A stretch of DNA of 64,000 nt from Zygnema cylindricum (Eukaryota > Streptophyta > Zygnematophyceae > Zygnematales > Zygnemataceae): positions 1 to 64,000 of the forward strand of contig JBBHKE010002645.1 in NCBI GenBank assembly GCA_037447655.1. Reading direction: 5' to 3'. Positions 12,371 through 24,583 of this stretch are shown here, in pieces; the stretch's first letter is position 1; every line of letters begins with the position of its first letter. The notes under the pieces are model-generated. The model was not told where the DNA came from. It saw nothing but the letters and a program-made list of their open reading frames with translations, and did no database searches. The translations under genes were made by a program, and so were the position numbers.

Positions 12371-13425
12371 TGTTGAAATTTATAGATTTCTAGAGTATTT
12401 TCTAGGTTTAAATATGTTTTTATAAAAGGAAAAGAAAAAGGACGGACAGCCTGCCTCCACCTCCGCTCTGTAGCCCCCATACTTGTTGTAGTGACATACT
12501 TGTTGTAGTCACTGAAGGTAAGAGAGAGAGGTTGATCCATGGCTGCCTTAGTTCAACAAACAGCTATTTTTAGTAGGTTACTAAAAATATACTTAACGGA
12601 CCAGAGATTTGATCTCGGTACCTGCGGTTCGTCAAGTTGACCGATAACGGTCAGCTTTATCCTAATAGACTAGGAACAATGCTAAGGGCTATGGTATGTG
12701 ATAGATATATATTTAGTTCAAGTGGCTAAAATTCATTTAACTAGAACTGTATACGGCGTACATAGATTCTGTTATATAAAGTACGTGGTACGACGCTAAT
12801 TCAAAACGGATACCACGTATTTTGTTTTCGACATCGGAACAAATGTCGCGCAAGTATTTATTGCGGCTAAGACTGCGTTTCGCATAACATCCACAGTGCA
12901 CATCATCGCCAAAATCCCGGAGTGGCACTTTGGCGTTTTTTGACGTGGCATGACCTGGAGCCACGTGGAGAGATGACATTCGGTCATAGGAATTCCGAGG
13001 AACGTACAGACGAGTGAAAAGCAGACACGCGTCCACTTAATAGCCTTGTCGTACATAGGCCGTACAAAAGGTACATCGGCAGTAGTACTTTTTGTGTACA
13101 ATACAGTAATCTGATTGGTCCGTACTTCATTAGATAGGAGTTATTAGAGAGAATCAGGACTTAGAAATTTTTGGTAGGTAGTCACCTCTCCCTTTAAGAG
13201 TTTGTACAAATTGGCATTTTTACTGCCTCATAACTTATCGGCGGGTTGGCCGTTTTTAGTGAATCTTTTTGCTACAGACTCAGGGGAGTCCAAGCTACAC
13301 AGTGGTGCTGTAAAATTGTCAGTTTGTCTTCTTGGGCAGAAGTGGTCGTGGCTTAAAGTGGGTTTGTTAAATACTATCTAAAGGCTTCCTTTATTCTATA
13401 GTACAATGGAGGACACACAATTGCA
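12371..13425 (+). repeat. 5' LTR of B1
   Basis: 1,055 bp, TGTTGAAATT...GAATTGCA type (here ACAATTGCA). It contains the gag ATG at 13406, 20 nt before the end, and an antisense tRNA-like module at about 12592-12675. A 17-bp tandem duplication (ACATACTTGTTGTAGTG) is absent from the 3' LTR. Confidence 0.93.
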
Positions 13426-16400
13426 GGTTATGGGCCCACCCTCTAAGGTGCCCACCTTCAATGGATCTAGTTTCATCTATTGGGAAGCCATGATGATGGG
13501 AGCTTTGTGTGAAAAAAGATTCTGGGGTATCGTCAGTGGACAAGTGAAACGTCCACCTTCGGGAACTCCACAAGGATTTGGGGGAGTAAGGTTTTTCTGC
13601 AACAACGGCTGCCACAGCGGAGGAGGCAGATGATGGGGACAGGAGTGTGTCCGAAAAGGAAAAAGGGAAGGAGACACCCCTCACTCCTATTGCCATAGTA
13701 TCGGGAGCAGCGACCGTGAAGACCGTGGAGAACGATACTCAAATGTGGGAGGATGTAAACATGGCTGCCAAGAACTTCATTCTGAGGCACCTCACTCAAG
13801 GTTTGGCCACTCTCATCTTCACATTTACAAGGCCGAGGAGTTGTGGGAGAGTGTGGTGGAGATTTATAGAGCTGGAACTATTCAGGAGCTCCAGTTGGCT
13901 GAGCAAAAGCTATTGAGTTACACTTACAAAGGAGGAAAGATGTAAGATTACTGTAATGATCTTTCTCCTTTGTATATGGAAATGGAAAGTGCCGGGTGGA
14001 CAAGTACAATGAAAATGAAAGTTAACACCCTTATCATGAAATTACCAGATGAGTTCGAAAACATAGTGTACCGAGTACAGGGATTGCCTGATAGTTCATG
14101 GAAATGGAACACAGTAGTCATGATGATACTTGTGCAGGAAAACACAATGGAGATTAGGAGAGGAGGAAAGAGCATTCAAGCTCTAGCAGCAAGAGGGGAC
14201 CGATGGGGGAAGGACCCGAAGAAACCTTATAGAGGGGAAAAAGATCATTCTAGAGGACAGAGGCCCCCAAAGGGTCTTTGTCATTATTGCAAAAAGTAGG
14301 GACACTTTATCGCAGATTGTGTCAAGCTATCAGAGCTGAGGCTCCAAGAGAACCGTGGAGGGGGTCTTCCGGAGGGAAGAAAAAGGCACTTGTGGTTACA
14401 AAAGTGTCAGGAGAAACCGAGGATGAGTCCTCTGAGGAGGATGGGGAGATTCTTCTTTACGAGAGTCTGGAGGAGAAGGAGATTCCTCGGAGGCAGAAGT
14501 GTGCCCTTGGAGCAATCTGGGAAGCTCCACAGGAAGGATGGATCATCGACTCAGGTGCATCCATGCATATGTGTCGTGATAAAGAACTCTTCACTAAGTT
14601 AAGAAAAATTCCTACCGTAGAGATAGAGTATGGGGATGGGAGGGTGGTTACTACAGATCTTGTGGGATCAGTAGATTTGATAGTCTTAGTGGAGGGTAAG
14701 ACTTCTATACTTACATTCTCAGATGTACTTTACATTCCTTAGCTGAGTAAAAATCTTGTCTCTACGTCTGTGTTAGATGACAATGAGTTTGATACCTTAA
14801 CTAGAAAGGGAGTCTTTACAGCTAAGTATGGGGATGAAATTTACTTCACAGCAGATAAGGGTAGCCAAGGAATGTTTAGGCTTAATCTGAGTAATGAAAA
14901 GAAGAATGCTTACTATGTTGGTGTTCCTAAGATGATGATTTGGCATAAGCGGTTGGGGCATGTGCATTTTGATAGGTTAAGGGAAATGAAAAAAGTTGGG
15001 GTAGTAGATGGCATTCAGTTTGGGGATAATGAAATGATGGATGGTTGTAGTGGTTGTGCTCAAGGTAAGGCTCATAAACTTCCCTTTCCCAAAGCCACGA
15101 TATATAGAGGTGAGAGTGTGTTAGATTTGGTCCACACAGATATTTGGGGACCTGGAAAAGTACCTTTGGTTGGAGGAAAGAGGTTTATGATGACAGTAAC
15201 TGATGACTGGTCTAGATACTCTAGAGTCTACTTTGTGAAAACAAAATCTGAAGCATCAACTTACTTCAAAGAATATAAAGCTTGGAGTGAAAAGTTGCAT
15301 GAAACCCCCATTAAGAGGATAATGAGTGATAATGGGGGGGAATATACCTCTAACGAGTTTGAGGAATATCTGAGAGATGAGGGAGTGCAGCACCAGAAAA
15401 CTGTACCATATAACGCGGAACAAAATGGGATAGCTGAGAGGCTGAATCGAACACTAGGAGATAGTGTACGCAGTATGTTGGCTGACAAGAAAATAAGAAA
15501 GAGATTTTGGGCAGAAGCAATGAACTGTGCCAACTACATCAAGAATAGAGTCCTTACCTCAGCTGTAAAGGGAGTGACACCTTAAAAGATATGGGTTGGA
15601 AGGAAACCAGATATCTCACACCTTAAAGTATTTGGTTGCCAAGTTTACAGTCTTGACACGGATAGGAAAAACTAGAAACTAGATGCTAAGGGAAAACATG
15701 GATACTTTGTGGGATATGATGAGGATGTTAAGGGATATAGAGTCTATGACTTAGCAAAGAAAGATATCATTCTGGTCAATCACTTAGTTGTCATGGATGA
15801 AGGGAAGTCATTTGACCCCTTCAAATATACAAAGAAGATAAGGATCTGATTTGAGTCCGAAAGTGAGGAGAACTTGGTCGTTCCCGAAAGGGACATGAGT
15901 GAAAGCGTGATTACAGATTCAGGGGAGATCTAAGATACAAAAGACTCACCGAAAACCTCACATACTCCTATGGACTTCGAGGAGATAGAAGAAGCGGGAC
16001 AAGAACCGGTTTCCATGGACAGGGGAGCCGATGAGACAATGAGAAGAAATCTAAGACTTCCATCCATTCTTGCTTCGGAGTTTGAGGGAGGAAGGAGGAG
16101 CAGCAAAGGATACATGAAAAACAAGCTGCCCATAAGGTAACTAAGCTATCTCATTAGATGAGCCTCAGTCTTACTTAGAGGCAGTGAATAGTCTAGAGAA
16201 AGAAAGATGGATTAGAGCCATAAATGATGAGATGGATTCTATCATGGAAGCAAATACTTGGGAACTAGCGGATTGCCCTCCAGACCGAAAACTTATTGGA
16301 TGTTAATGGGTATTTAAACTAAAACTGAACCCAGAAAATAACAATTGAGAGGTATAAGGCTCGATTGGTAGCGAAGGGGTTCACCCAAAAAGAGGGGATT

Positions 16401-17753
16401 GACTATGAGGAGACCTTTGCTCCAGTTGTTCGGTTCCCATCGGTAAGGATTCTCCTTAGTCTGGCCGCAGCGGAAGACATGGAAATACACCAGATGGACA
16501 TTAAGAGTGCTTTTCTTAATGGTGAGTTAGAGGAAGAAATTTTTATGAGGCAACCCGAGGGGTTTGTGGAAGAAAGAGAAGAGAGCAAAGTCTGCAGGCT
16601 CATAAAGTCTTTATATGGACTCAAACAGGCTCCCCGACAGTAGAATAAGAAACTAGATGAGTTTCTCACCGATCTGGGATACATTCGGATTAGCTATGAC
16701 CATTCTATCTATATGTTTGAAGATGAGAATGGTGTCATTTTTATTGCAATTTATGTGGATGATCTACTTGTGTTAAGTAAGTCTTTGGAGAATATCAATA
16801 GGCTAAAGAAATATCTTAGGGGCAGATTTGATATGAAGGATTTAGGGGAGGCAAAATATATTTTGGGGATCCATATGGAGAGAGATAGGGGGAAGAAGAT
16901 TATCAGACTTACTTAGAAAGAAGCAATAGGTAATATGTTTGATAAATTCCAGATGTAAAATGCTAACAGTTGTACCACTCCCATGAACTTGAAAAAAGTA
17001 AGTGATGGGAGTGTAGAAGGAGGAGTGATGATCTTAGACGATCAGATGAGTCCAAAGGAGAGAGAGTTCATGAAGTGTATCCCTTATAGACAGGTCGTAG
17101 GAAGTTTAATTTATTTTATAAACTGTACCAGGCAAGATATAGGGGCAGCAGTTGGAGTACTCAGTAGGAGTCTTAATGATCCTAGGAAGAGAGACTGGGA
17201 GGCAGCCAAGAGAGTCATGAGATATCTGGTTCGAACCAGAGAATTATGGTTGCATTTGGGAGGGGAGCACACTGATATCACCACTTGGAGTGATTCCAGT
17301 TATGGGGATGCAACTATGAGAAGATGTACTTCTGGATATGTTTTGTATGTGGGGGAAGGTGCTTGCTGTTGGAGCAGTAAGCAACAAAAGGTGGTTGCTC
17401 AGTAACCTATGGAGGCTGAGTATATGGCCTCTTGTTCTGCTGTAAATGAACTAATGTGGGTAAAATCATTGTTACAAGAACTGAGATTTATGAAGGAGGG
17501 AGTGCATGAAATATTTTGCGATAATCAAGCTGCAATTGCAATTGCAGCCAATCCAAAACACCATTTCAAAGCAAAACATATGGACATAAGATTAAGCTTC
17601 GTAAGAGAAAAAATTGAAAATAAAATTGTAAATCTTGTGTATAGACCTGATGAAGAAATGGTGGCTGACATTAAGACCAAACCTGTGCCCTCTCCTAAAC
17701 TAAAATATTTTCGGGAAAAATGCGGGTTGAAAGAAAAATTAAAATTAGACTAG
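13406..17753 (+). pseudogene. Degenerate RLC-B gag-pol of B1
   Basis: A full-length Ty1/copia polyprotein in the order gag-PR-INT-RT-RNase H, broken by stops (for example near 13944, 14299, 14740, 15583, 15675, 17403) and by frameshifts. The start MEDTQLQVMGPP reads through the LTR end and the primer-binding site. The protease keeps DSGA (near 14550). Integrase spans about 14940-15640, with D in HTDIWGP, D in SDNGGEY and E in AEQNGIAERL. RT has YVDDLLVLSK near 16755 and RNase H has MEAEYMAS near 17412. It is about as long as the RLC-A polyprotein and clearly related to it. The reading frame ends at the TAG at 17751-17753. Confidence 0.92.
13426..13440 (+). other. Half-tRNA(iMet) primer-binding site of B1
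   Basis: GGTTATGGGCCCACC starts at the first base after the LTR. It is complementary to the anticodon arm of initiator tRNA-Met and in frame with gag, so the AUG opposite the CAU anticodon is a gag methionine codon. Confidence 0.87.
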
Positions 17754-17766
17754 AAAATAAGGGGAG
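17754..17766 (+). other. Polypurine tract of B1
   Basis: AAAATAAGGGGAG lies between the pol stop codon and the 3' LTR, the expected primer site for plus-strand synthesis. Confidence 0.85.
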
Positions 17767-18804
17767 TGTTGAAATTTATATATTTATAGAGTATTTTCTA
17801 GGTTTAAATAGGTTTTTATAAAAGGAAAAGAAAAAGGACGGACAACATGCCTCCACCTCCGCTCTCTAGCCCCCATACTTGTTGTAGTTACTGAAGGTTA
17901 TAGAGAGAGGTTGATCCATGGCTGCCTTAGTTCAACAGACAGCTATTTTTAGAAGGTTACTAAAAATATACTTGACGGACCAGAGATTTGATCCTGGTAC
18001 CTACGGTTCGTCAAGTTGACCGGTAGCGGTCAGCTTTATCCTAATAGACGAGGACCAATGCTAAGTGCTATGGTGTGTGATAGATATGTATATAGTTTGA
18101 GTGGATAAAATTCATTTAACTAGAAATGTATACGGCGTACATAGATTCAGTTTTATAAAGTACGTCGTACGATGCTAATTCAAAACGGATACCATGCATT
18201 ATATTTTGACATCGAAACAAATGCCGAGCAAGTATTTATTACGGCTAAGATTGCGTTTCGCATAAAATCCAACGGCGCACATCATCGCCGAAATCTCGGA
18301 GTGGTCACTTTGTCGTTTTGTGACGTGGCATGACCTGGAGCCACGTGGAGAGATGACATTCGGTCATAGGAATTCCGAGGAACGTACGGACGAGTGAAAA
18401 GCGGACACGCGTCCACTCAATAGCCTTGTCGTACATAGGCCGTACAAAAGGTACACCGACAGTAGTACCTTTTTGTACGGTACAGTGATCTGATTGGTCC
18501 GTACTTCAGTAGATAGAAGTTATTAGAGAGAATCAGGACTTAGAAAATATTGGTAGGTAGTCACCTCTCCCTTTGAGAGTTTGTACAGATTGGCATTTTT
18601 ACTGCCTCATAACTTATCGCTTGGTTGGCCGTTTCAGTGATTCTTTTTGCTACGGACTCAGGGGAGTCCAGGGCTACACAAGGGTGCAGTCAAATTGTCA
18701 GTTTGCCTTCTGAGGCAGAAGTGGTTGTGGCTTAAAGTGGGTTAGTTAAATACTATCTAGAGGCTTCCTGTATTCTGTAGTCCAATGGAGGACACAGAAT
18801 TGCA
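17767..18804 (+). repeat. 3' LTR of B1
   Basis: 1,038 bp, TGTTGAAATTTA...AGAATTGCA. Its ATG at 18785 reads out into the flanking RLC-A LTR as a short open frame, a by-product of carrying the gag start inside the LTR. Confidence 0.93.
17975..18055 (-). other. Antisense tRNA-like module in the RLC-B LTR
   Basis: Read on the minus strand, opposite to the element, this shows a CGCTACCGG block followed by ACCAGGATCAAATCTCTGGT. The second block is a short hairpin with a B-box-like core, GGATCAAATCT. The arrangement parallels the modules in the RLC-A and B2 LTRs. The acceptor arms do not pair, so it is not a functional tRNA gene. Confidence 0.45.
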
Positions 18805-19394
18805 AATTTCGCCACGCGTCATCCGATGTGGCGATGGCCACAAACCGCCGAAATCTTCCTCCACGATCTCGGCGCTAATTGCGCCCGTCCGATTAGAATA
18901 TAATTTAATCGTAGCCGTCATAAATACATGTGCGGTATTTGTTTCACTTACGAAACAAATGCGCGGTATTGATTTTTAGTCCGTACCGTAATCCGTACTT
19001 TATGTATTACCGGATCTATGTATCCCGTAATCTATTATAGTTAAATGAATAATCGTACGTATACATATTTAATTAATTATCAAACTATATACTACGTAAC
19101 ATTAATTCTAGACTTAACGGCTAAGGCTACCGGCTATTTCCTGTCTCCCGACCGGTAGGTTCAAGGATCAATTCCTGTCGCCGGCACATACATTTTAAAT
19201 AAATAAACCCTAACTAATAAAAATTTCTCGTAAACCTCAGGATAGCCAAGGTAGCCATGGCTCTAGCTTCCTCTCCAATTTCTCAGTGACTGCGACAAGT
19301 TTGAGAGTTAGAGAGAGAAGTTAGGGATAGACTGCCTCGGCTTCTTTATTTCTTTTCAGACCTAGAAAATACTTAAAAACCATTAGTTTCTACA
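18805..19394 (-). repeat. 5' LTR of A2, outer part
   Basis: Continuation of the LTR interrupted at 12370. It opens with the AATTT target duplication and ends in TTTCTACA at 19394. A tRNA-like module lies at about 19110-19190. The next base on the right is integrase-coding sequence of B2, so A2 broke that element. Confidence 0.9.
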
Positions 19395-21920
19395 TCTACT
19401 TTCTAAAAACAAAGTCTGAAGCATTAACTTACTTCAAATAATATAAAGCCTGGAGTGAGAAGTTGCATGAAACCCCCATTAAGAGGATAAGGGGTGATAA
19501 TGGGGTGGAATATACCTCTAACCAGTTTGAAGAATACTTGAGAGATGAGGGAGTTAAGCACCAGAAAATCGTACCATATAACCCGGAACAAAATAGGGTA
19601 GGTGAGAGGTAGAACCGAACACTAGGAGATAGTTCATGCAGTATGTTGGCTGACAAGAAAGTAGGAAAGAGATTTTGGGCAAAAGCAATGATCTGTGCCA
19701 ACAACATTAAAAAAAGAGTCCTTACCTCAGTTGTAAAGGGAGTGACACCTTATGAGAGATTGTTTGGAACAAAACCATATATCTCGCACCTTAAAGTATT
19801 CAGTAGCCAAGTTTACAGTCTTGACACGGATAGGAAAAACTGGAAACTAGATGCTAAGGGAAAACCTGGATACTTTATGGGATATGATGAGGCTGTCAAG
19901 GGATATAGAGTCTATGACTTAGCAAAGAAAGATACCATTCTGGTCAAACACTTAGATGTCACAGATGAAGGGAAGTCATTTGACCCCTTCAAATATACAA
20001 AAAACATAAGAAGCAGATTTGAGTCCGAAAGTGAGGAGAACTCGGTCATTCCCAAAAGGGACATAAGTGAAACCGTGATTGCAGATTCACGAAGATCCGA
20101 GATACAGAAGACTCACCAGAAATCTCACATACCCCTATGGACTTCGAGGAGATAAAAGACGTGGGACCAGAACCGACTTCTATGGACAGGGGAGTCGATG
20201 AGACAGTGAGGAGAAATCCAAAACTTCCATCCTTCCCAGCTTCGGAGTTTAAGGGAGGGAGAAAGAGCAGCAAAAAGATACACAAAAAATACGCTACTCA
20301 TAAGGTAACTAAGCTATCTCACCGAGATGAGCCTCACTCTTACTCGGAGACAGTGAATAGTCCGGAGATAGAAAGATGGATTAGAGCCATAAATGATGAG
20401 ATGGCCTCTATCATGGAAGCAAATACTTGGGAACTAGCGGATTGTCCTCCAAACAGAAAACCTATTGGGTGTAAATGGGCATTTAAATTAAAACTTAACC
20501 CAGATAATACCATTGACAGATTTAAGGCTCGATTGGTAACGAAAGGGTTCACCCAAAAGGAGGGGATAGACTATAAGGAGACCTTTGCTCCAGTTGTTCG
20601 GTTCCCATCAGTAAGGATTCTTTTCAACCTGGCAACAGCGGAAGACATGGAAATACACCAAATGGACATTAAGACTGTTTTTTTTAATGGTGAGTTAGAG
20701 GAAGAAATTTTCATGAGGCAACCCGAGGGGTTCGTGGAAGAAGGAGAAGAGAGCAAAGTCTGCAGGCTCATATAGTTCTTATATGGACTGAAGCAGGCTC
20801 TCCGACAGTGGAATGAAAAACTAGATGAGTTTCTCTCTGGTTTGGGATACATCCGGATAGGCTCTGACCATTCTATCTATATGTTTGAAGATGAGAATGG
20901 TGTCATTTTTATTGCAATTTATGTGGATGATGTGCTTGTGTTGAGTAAATCTTTGGAAAAATTCTATAAGTTAAAGAAAGATCTTAGAAGCAGACTTGAT
21001 ATGAAGGATTTAGGGAAAGCAAGATATGTTTTGGGGATACAAATGGAGAGAGATAGGGGAAGAATATTATTAGACTTACTATTAAGAAGCAATAGGTATT
21101 ATGCTTGAGAAATTCCAGATGGGAAACGCTAACAGTTGTACCACTCCCATGGACTTGAAAAAAGTAAGTGATGGGAGTATAGAAGGAGGAGTGATGACCT
21201 TAGATGATCAGATGAGTCTAGAGGAAAGAGAGTTTATTAATTCTATTCCTTATAGACAGGTTGTAGGAGGTTTAATTTATTTTATGAACTGTACCAGGCC
21301 AGACATAGCGGCAGCAGTTGGTGTACTCAGTAGGAGTCTTAACAATCCTAGGAAGAGAGACTGGGAAGCAACCAAGAGAGTCATGAGATATCTGGTGGGA
21401 ACCAAAGAGTTATGGTTGCATTTGGGAGGGGATCACACTGACATCAACTACTTGGAGTGATGCCAGTTATGGGGATGCAACTATGAGAAGATGCACTTCT
21501 GGGTATGTGTTGTATGTTGTGGAAGGTGCTTGCTGTTGGAGTAGTAAGCAACAAAAATTGGTTGCTCAGTCTTTTATGGAGGCTGAGTTCATGGCCTCTT
21601 GTTCTGCTGTGAAAGAGTTTATGTGGGTCAAGTCTTTGCTGTAAGAACTAGGGTATATGAAAGAGGGAGTGCATAAAGTGTTTTGTGATAATCAAGCTGT
21701 CATTGCAATTGCAACTAATCCGAAACATCATTTTAAAGCTAAACATATGGACATAAGATTAAGTTTTGTAAGAGAAAAAATTGAGAAGAAGATTGTGAAT
21801 CTTGTATAAAGATCTAATGGGGAAATGATAGCTGATATGATGACAAAACTTGTGCCTTCTCCCAAGTTAAAATATTGCAGAGAAAAGTGTGGATTAAAAT
21901 TGTAATTAAAATTCGACTAG
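19395..21920 (+). pseudogene. 5'-truncated RLC-B pol, copy B2
   Basis: The frame begins inside integrase (just after the DDWSRYSR region of B1) and continues through RT, with YVDDVLVLSK near 20920, and RNase H (near 21470-21620) to a TAG at 21918-21920. Gag, protease and the first integrase half are missing, cut off at the A2 LTR. Stops and frameshifts occur near 20774, 21075, 21455 and 21640. Confidence 0.9.
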
Positions 21921-21933
21921 AAAATAAGGGGAG

Positions 21934-22929
21934 TGTTGAAATTATTAGTTTTATATGGTATTTTCTAGGTCTAAATTTAGTACAAATAGAAAAAGGAAAA
22001 AGGCGGACAGCCTGCCTCAACCTCCTCTCTCTACCCACCATACTTTTTGTAGTCACTGAGGGATAGAGAGGGTGGTTGAGCCATGGCTGTCCTTACTTAA
22101 GCAGGCAGGGCTAAAGGGTGACTTATGTCACTCACAACAAAAGGTTGAGTCCGGCAGGACTCAAACCTCTGACCGGCAGAGCGCGGCGTAGCCGGTAGCT
22201 CTAACCAGTCTGTCGTAGAAGTCTGTTAGGATACATTATGTTTGATAATTATATAGAACTGTTAAAACCATGATTCTAATTAACGGGGTGACGAACACAT
22301 GAACATAGAACCAATGTTATATAGTGCAAACATTATCTCGCACGAAAACAAATGAATCGGACATTTGTTTTGACGGCGGACATTTAATGTCCGACGGTGC
22401 ATATCACTATCGCGATCGCGGAATGGTCACTTTGGCGTTTGTGGACGTGGCATGACGTGGCGCCACGCGGAGGGATGACATTTGGTCGTAGGAATTCTAG
22501 CGAACATAAGGACAAGTTAAAAATGGACACGCGTCCACTCAATGGCGTTGATGTACATAGGCCGTACATAAAGTACATCTGCCATAGTACTTTCTTGTAC
22601 CCTACAGTGATCTGATAGGTTCGTACTTCAATAGATAGGAGTTGTGAGAGGGATTAAAGACTTAGTGAATTTGGTAGTTAGGTACCTCTCTCCCTTTGAG
22701 AGTTTGTATAAAACTTGGCATTTTTGCCGACCCATAACTTATCGGCTGGTTGGCCGTTTTCAATGATTCTTTTTGCTACAGACTCAAGGGAGTCCAGGTT
22801 GCACAAGTTAGGAGTCAAACTATCATTTTGCCTTCCTGGACAGCAGTTGTTTTGTATTGAAGTGGGTTAGTTAAATACTATCTAGAGGCTTCCTGTATTC
22901 TGTGGTCCAATGGAGGACACAGAATTGCA
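21934..22929 (+). repeat. RLC-B LTR shared by B2 and B3
   Basis: A 996-bp LTR, TGTTGAAATT...GAATTGCA. It follows the B2 polypurine tract (21921-21933) and is followed directly by a primer-binding site and the gag of another copy, so it is at once the 3' LTR of B2 and the 5' LTR of B3. Its middle has diverged from B1: the tRNA-like module here (22146-22225, minus strand) is of the GGACTCA type also seen at 60.8 kb. Confidence 0.88.
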
Positions 22930-23205
22930 GGTTATGGGCCCACTCTCTAGGGTGCCCACCTTCAATGGATCTGGGTTCATCTATTAGGAAGCCATGATGA
23001 TGAGAGCTTTGTGCGAAAACGATATTTAGGTATCGTTAGTGGACAAATGAAACGACCACCTTCAAAAACTCCACTTTGATTTGGAGGAGTAAGGTTTCCT
23101 ACATCAACGGCTGCCTCAGCGGAGGAGGCAGATGATGGGGACATCAATGTTTCCGAAAAGGGGAAAGGGAAGGAGACACCCCTCACTTCTATTGCCACAA
23201 TGAAA
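22910..23205 (+). pseudogene. RLC-B gag fragment, copy B3
   Basis: It starts with the LTR-encoded ATG at 22910 and reads through the primer-binding site (22930-22943, GGTTATGGGCCCAC) into VPTFNGSGFIY, then a stop. About 275 bp of gag is left before the sequence changes to Ty3-like integrase. All of pol is missing. Confidence 0.82.
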
Positions 23206-24150
23206 TTTTGTGGTCTCCATTGACCCACAAAATGAGCAGTATATGTAAAGACTCTAGGATAATATTTGACCCTTCCACTATCTCACTAAATACAATTGGA
23301 GGACACAAAATTGCACGAGTCGTGATCATCCTCAAGCAGACAGTTTGCCATAGAGAGCTGTACCAACATTTAAGCGGGCTTTGCGTAAAGATTGTTTAGA
23401 AAAACAGATTAATTTGTGGGATGAATCATTGGGATATATAACCATGGGTTAACGGATATCTGTACAGGCTAGTTTAGCAAATTTCAGCTTATATTACGTG
23501 TTGTTTGGTCGAATCCCAGTACTAGTTAGAAATGTACAGAAAGTTGTTAGCTTACCTTTGCCTCTTATGTCTGATTCTCTTTTTCTGGAGGAACTGACCA
23601 ACGGAACGTTGCTTTTTGCTAGGAAAATGGCCAAGGCTTTTGAAAACTTGCAGGTTGCCCAACATCACGACTCTTTACGATTTGCAACGACTTGCAGTGG
23701 TAACTACCAGCCACAACAATAACCCTTCCGAGTGGGAGATTACGTTTATTTGCGACGGCAAAAATTTGACACACTCGACACTGGTGTTTCAGCTCACATA
23801 TTCAGGATTACTGAAATTGACTCCAATGGTTTATTGAGCCAACAAGGGGCCGAAGGGCGAACTTTGCGAGACCATTCGAAAAATTGTGCCCCTTGCTACC
23901 AAACCGATCTTTCTCACAGCATGGACCCATGGAGAATGCTAATTACCGAGGCCACGGAGTGTCAGTTTTGTCGGCGATCTGATGGAGAAACAACAATGTT
24001 TCTTTGTGACTATTGCAATCTAGGCTTCCATATGGAGTGTTAGGTTCCACCTCTGCATACTATTCCGGCTGGACAATGGTTTTGCCACGGATGTCGCGAC
24101 CTACCAGCTGTCCTTACCTACTCCCATGTAGGCTAAGGAGCTGGTGGGGG
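23206..24150 (+). pseudogene. Ty3-like integrase C-terminus with PHD finger
   Basis: The fragment resembles the end of a Ty3-type integrase: LWDESLGYITMG, then the LFGRIPVL block near 23505, then a small beta-barrel-like segment (GDYVYLRR near 23735; DTGVSAHIFRI). From about 23957 it continues into a C4HC3 zinc finger: CQFC, CDYC, H-x2-C, then after a stop codon WFCHGC. The spacing fits a PHD finger, a module that reads histone tails and here occupies the place where other elements carry a chromodomain. Stops at about 23457 and 24041 show decay. A G-run at about 24145-24155 may be the polypurine tract. Confidence 0.72.
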
Positions 24151-24159
24151 GGGGAAATT

Positions 24160-24398
24160 CCATCCTTATTTACTTGACCTTGCTTTGTCTTTTTATTTTT
24201 GCGTAGTCCACGTGCTTAGTATGCTTTGCTTTTTCAAGCAGATTCATTAATCATTTCTTGCGGTATATATTCTTTGTACTCCAGTTGTGGTCATGAATAC
24301 TGTATACATGTAATGGTTATCTAGATTTTGGGGTATATCAGCGACCCAAGTTGTCGTGGATGCAAGCCACTCACGGTCGTATGGTCATGCACGACAGT
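24160..24398 (+). repeat. Repeat X, copy 1
   Basis: About 240 bp, roughly 80% similar by eye to 31779-32020. Both run from AATTCCATCC to GGTCGTATGGTCATGCA. One copy precedes and the other follows the LTR-D copy that hosts element A3. It may be the untranslated leader of the LTR-D element. Confidence 0.6.
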
Positions 24399-24583
24399 TG
24401 TCATGCCGTGCCGCGTCGGCGAGTATTTTTACTCCGATCATATACCAATTGACGTACATGTGACGTGACACGTTTATAACCGCGTTTACAGCGCAAGGTA
24501 CAAACAAATCCAAGAACGTATCACATTCACGTACGACACAATGTGAAATCAGCGCAGAATTGGACGGCGATACGGCATCTGAT
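24399..24583 (+). repeat. LTR-D, first part (split by A3)
   Basis: It starts TGTCATGCCG and matches 57950-58130. It is interrupted by element A3 at the CTGAT target site (24579-24583) and continues at 31031. Confidence 0.65.

Larger units (their letters stand above)
12371..18804 (+). mobile_element. Complete RLC-B Ty1/copia element B1
   Basis: A structurally complete but coding-dead element of 6,434 bp. It has LTRs at 12371-13425 and 17767-18804, a half-tRNA(iMet) primer-binding site, gag-pol, a polypurine tract and perfect 5-bp target duplications AATTT at 12366-12370 and 18805-18809. It is inserted in an RLC-A LTR, so it is younger than copy A2. The LTR starts sampled differ by substitutions and by a short tandem duplication around 12480-12510, so the insertion is not recent. 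Confidence 0.95.
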
